Shown here: piece after piece, positions 60,131-64,000 of the stretch
Layout of the letters: every line of letters starts with the position of its first letter
How positions within the stretch are numbered: the first letter of the stretch is position 1
NCBI GenBank assembly: GCA_008711295.1
Contig: VUYV01000015.1
Coordinates: forward strand, 2,672,846 to 2,736,845
Direction of reading: 5' to 3'
Origin: Anarhynchus alexandrinus
Lineage: Eukaryota > Chordata > Aves > Charadriiformes > Charadriidae
DNA: 64,000 bases
The notes under the pieces: generated by a model
The model's input: the letters and a program-made list of their open reading frames with translations, nothing else
Told to the model about the DNA's origin: nothing
Databases searched by the model: none
Program-made: the position numbers and the translations under genes

Positions 60131-62202
60131 GACACATAGAATAAACAAGATCATTTAAAGGATGCAAATGTCTACCTGGGACGAGGGGAGGCAGGGGCTC
60201 AGGTTTGGAATACAGAGTGGTTTGAATAGAAATCCAAAGCACTCCTTAATTTCTTGCTGCTGCCTTTGGTGTTGGCCTGGGCCAGAAAACACAAATAGCA
60301 AGAGGACGTTATTGCATCGTTCACAGGCACAAAGTGGGAATTAAACTTTAAAACAAGCAGTTTGTGGAAGGTAATGACAGAAATGAATCTTTCCTTTTAG
60401 GATGCTGGATGGTGCAAAGATCTTGTTACGGAAGTGCTGGTAAATTTGGTCAGTATTTTTAATACCCCAGCCTTTCATTTAGGAAATGTTGTACAGTCAT
60501 GATAAAAATATGAACAAAAGAAGGTTTTTTTCCTTTCTCTCCCGTCACACTTACTCAAGTTTTGTTTTGAGCACTGATAGCTGTTTCCAAGTGAAAGACT
60601 CACCAGTGTTTCATCCACAGGATAATGTTGCAAAAGCAGAAGTCCTCCCTGTTTCTCTCAAACTCCAGACTCATCTGAAAGGTTGGATGGACTTTAAATC
60701 TAATCTAGCTGAACCTGAAGCTTAGAGTGAAACGTTAAACGGGGGTGAATTTTACATGGATTCAGCTTTTACTGCAGACATTTGATCTGGTTCCAGATGT
60801 ACCTTTTCTCCAAAGAATTATACGATAGTTCTTTTTCTTATACTAGGGGTATATATCCTTATGAGTAGTCCTAAAAGACATATTCAAAACTTGTATGCTC
60901 CAGCTGGTTCTCTAGACTGGTACTTCCTTTTGGGTGCTTCTAAAAGACTCTGCTCAAGGCTTTATTGTGCCCTTTGAATTACTTTTCTCCTCTCTATTCA
61001 CCAGATGCACAAACTTAGGTGGAAGATGCAGTGCACATACGGTACTGTTTTCAAGAATTCTGGATCAGACCCCCACAATGATGAAATTGCTTATTATATC
61101 TTATTGCATGAAGAAATGAACCACATCAGACTTTGGAAATCCCTTGGGTTGAAAATGGTGAGAGGCTGGGAGAATGTTTGAGGGAGGTATTGGATATACT
61201 TGCCCTGTTCTTACCGTTCTCTGGGCATCTGCTTATGGACACTGCTGGGTGCAGAGTGGCCTTGTGTACTCCATATGTCTGAATCAGTATGGCTGTACTT
61301 ATATTCTTAAGAAGACAACATTTTTCTTTCCTTTTTCTTTCTTTTTCTCTTTTCATCTTCAGTATTTAAAAGCTTTTCTAAGCAACCCTAAAAGATGTAA
61401 GCTTTGTTTATAAAGCTGGTACCTGTGTTAACTCAACTCAAAGAGAAGGTGAACAGGAATGAATAGCAAGTAAAGCAAAATTTAAAGGATAATTTTGAGA
61501 CCTGGACCTAAAAATAACTAAACGCATCATGTACATACTCAAAGAACCAATTTGCCATTCTTTTTTTGGTATTGCTATCTCTTCCAGTTTCTACAAGCCT
61601 GGTGTGCTTCTCTGTGCTTCCTCACAACCAGCTCCAAAATGTGTGAGAATGTATGAGAATCTCAACTTTTTTTTGTTAGGTACATTTTCCAGCCTGTGTG
61701 TTAACTGATAAAATCTGAAGCTTAAAGATTGAAATATTGGAAAACAACAATTAGAAATCTCAAAAGGTACTGTTTTGAGATAAAATGTTTGAATGTCTTT
61801 TGTCTCAAGATTTTTAATCTGACACTATTATTTGGAGAGACTCTTCCATTTTTATGAATGCCACAGAGCTGGGAATAAGGTTCTATTAACCTTTAAACTT
61901 CAATTTCCTGTTTTGCTTGAAATCAAAAGTAGCAACTTCATGGCCTTCCAAACTCTAATAACAACTCCCTCTTCTGTGTACACTGGGAAACACACGGTAT
62001 AACTACGTTACCCTGTTCTTTTGGAAAGAGTCCTAGGATACCAGATACCTAAGATACCTATATATGAAGATTTGAGCTTTAGTCCTGCTGATCGACATTC
62101 CTGCATTTTCACTCCCCAAGTACAGGTCCCCCTGTTGTCCCTCTATAGATTCTGAGTATTGGAGTCCGCCAGGTATTTTTTGTGCTACAAATTATCAGAA
62201 AT
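60131..62202. other. Unique sequence, no gene seen
   Basis: A+T-rich with a pyrimidine-rich run near 61.32-61.36 kb. No repeat, exon or RNA recognised. Confidence 0.55.
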
Positions 62203-62345
62203 GGGGGGGCAAATTCTGCTACGCCCATGCAATCCATTTGACTTGAGTGAGGCTGCACCCCATTAAGTACTTCATCATATGCTCAACAAAGTCAATAATA
62301 AAGCTCCTACTGGCTTCAGCTGTGCAGGATCGGGGCCGAACTGGG
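62203..62345 (+). repeat. Ancient amniote repeat, 'caaattctgct ... gtgcaggatcggggcc' type
   Basis: GGGGGGCAAATTCTGCTACG opens the segment. CATTTGACTTGAGTGAGGCT and CTGGCTTCAGCTGTGCAGG follow, ending in ATCGGGGCC. The two ends resemble the outward-facing ends of a palindromic ancient element ('agattctgctc...' and '...gcaggatcaggcc') flanking 'gacttcaatgg' motifs. Class unknown; possibly a non-autonomous DNA element. Confidence 0.5.
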
Positions 62346-64000
62346 GGCAGAATGTATGATGTTATTATCACTTTAAAATTATTAGCTTCCATATGTTCCC
62401 AAATTTGTGGGTATTTAAAATGACTGTTAGAGGCATGCATGACTTTTTGAAATTCTGTTCAAAAGGATTTGTTACTTCAGAATATTAACAATCTGGAGGA
62501 TTTTTCAGATGAAATTATTAGGCTGCTGTAGCTTTTTCCTTTTTTTTTCCCCCCCTTTGTGCTTAATTGTATGCACGCGAATGGTTTCATTGACTGCTTT
62601 GGAGGGGTGCGAAAAGATCTGCCTGAAAAAGTGTTCTGTATAAAATCACAAGGGGGAAATGAAAAGAATGCCTACCAATCTGTTAAAAAAAATAAAATCG
62701 CCCAAGTGTGTGGTATCAATTTCCAGGGAAGAAAAAAAGGGTGTTTTCAAGAGCCCCTAAGTAAGTCTTCGCTGCCAGTTTAAAAGAAGAATTTGTCTGA
62801 GGAAAAGCAAAGCAAAAGCAGCCACCAGAGAAGCAGCATGCCTGCAAAACCAAACTTTCTTTAAAAAGCGTGCTTGCAGCCATTGCCAGACCACACTGCA
62901 AAATGCAATGCAGTTACAGCCATCTTTCCTCCCTTGAATTCCTCTACCTTTATCTGCGTGTGTGTTAAATGCCTGGCTGTTACCCACTCAGTGCAATAGG
63001 GTCACTAAGGATCGGATGATGTTCTTCCAGCCAGCCATGACTGAGTGCAATACAGCATCTCTGTTTGGTGACAGTGCCCCAGTTCCGCACCATGTTGTTT
63101 ATCCAACCACCAGGAGCCACAGACTCCTGTTGCCTCACATGGGAACAACCATGGGGTGAAAGTGGAAGGGGTGGAGATGTTTTCAGGACGGGGGCTGCTG
63201 GCATAGAGGGCAGGAAAATGTGTGTGATGGGTGGACTGACTTTGCAGCTAAGCCATCCTACTGCCCGAAATGCGTGGCTCGCGCTGTGCCCTGGGGTACC
63301 CCTTTGAGTACTGGGAATGCTGCTGCTTTCCTCCTCCCTGCAAGTGGAGAGGTATAAGGTTTGCAAAGCAGTCAGAAATCTCTGTTTGAGTGGTAGGACA
63401 GCTGTACGAAGATGTATAGTTATTATAGACATATATAAAGCAAATAAACCCGACTGGAATCAGGACATCAAAAGACTGATGCTCTCTCCCAAGTATTCAT
63501 CCTTTAAGTACTGTGTCTTTCTTTCTTTCTTGTTTTGTTGACTGCCTATTAGTGTGCTAATCTCTTGGGGGAGATTACTGAACAAATAGCTGTTGGACAA
63601 AAATAATGACAGGGAAGGAAAGCACGAAAAAAATGTAAGAAATGGAGGAGGGCCCAGTGACGGTAGAAGCAGAGGCATCTGAAATCGCTCACAGGTTTAA
63701 GAGTGAAGGAGGGCAAAGAGCCTAATTTTGCTATAGGTCAAAGGGAAAAGGAAAACAGCTGGGCACAGAAGGGACTCGGCACCCTTGCAGGATCTGTCCC
63801 TGCCTTCCCCAAAAGGTGTAAAGCCACACCCTATGTGGGAGTGGTAGCAGGCCATGCCCAATTCCCCTCTTCGCTGTTCCTACAGGGGTAATGGTTGCTG
63901 TTCCCATGAGTGCTTCAGGTTAAAACAGTGGCATCCCGAGCTAAACAGCCTGAGTGGGAGCTGGGAACCATCACAGACTCAGGTCCTCCACGGATCTGGT
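62346..64000. other. Unique sequence, no gene seen
   Basis: A 150-codon minus frame at 62980-63432 has no domain I recognise and overlaps several + frames. The A+T-rich part at 62.35-62.48 kb has a conserved-element-like look, too weak to call. Confidence 0.5.

Noticed and set aside
62980..63432. 150-codon minus frame
   Set aside because: No recognisable domains or splice context; overlaps several + frames.
1..64000. CRISPR arrays, bacterial operons, rRNA, endogenous retrovirus or LTR
   Set aside because: No regularly spaced repeats, no ribosome-binding-site/ORF packing, no rRNA-like core, and no LTR or retroviral protein motifs were seen on either strand.

Overview
The window looks like intergenic or intronic nuclear DNA from a bird. 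It is A+T-rich and CpG-poor, with no operon-like packing and no open frame that I recognise as a cellular protein. Dispersed repeats are sparse. The clearest is a 5'-truncated CR1 retroposon at about 34.1-34.8 kb that ends in the CR1-type octamer tail ATTCTATG. Older CR1 pieces, MIR-like tRNA-derived SINE pieces and other ancient amniote repeats surround it. Turtles and crocodilians share these families, but repeat density this low argues for a bird. This is inference from memory of the families; no database was searched.

Layout. From 1 to 31.5 kb there is mostly unique sequence, with decayed CR1 pieces at 11.8-12.1 and 16.25-16.56 kb, an ancient repeat at 13.7-13.9 kb, weak SINE relics, and one splice-flanked set of possible exons on the + strand at 23.8-25.1 kb. 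From 31.5 to 34.8 kb is the most repeat-dense stretch: three CR1 insertions and a reverse MIR, plus an X-box-like site beside a strong G-quadruplex tract. From 34.8 to 48 kb is mostly unique sequence with two ancient repeats. From 48.06 to 49.33 kb a weak CpG-rich patch abuts a block with the look of a conserved non-coding element. From 49.3 to 52.8 kb is unique sequence ending in a 29-bp-period duplication and a long A-rich tract, near which the + strand appears to change from A/C-rich to G/T-rich. From 52.8 to 64 kb there is unique sequence, a MIR relic, two ancient repeats and several blocks at 57.0-60.1 kb that resemble conserved regulatory elements.

No rRNA, intact tRNA, CRISPR array, prokaryotic gene or complete protein-coding gene could be supported. 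The only recognisable coding material is the decayed CR1 reverse-transcriptase end. Nothing here forms a set of genes acting together. The best leads are the possible spliced transcript at 23.8-25.1 kb, the regulatory-looking blocks at 48-49.3 and 57-60.1 kb, and the possible strand-asymmetry switch near 52.7 kb. I did not find a convincing new biological system.
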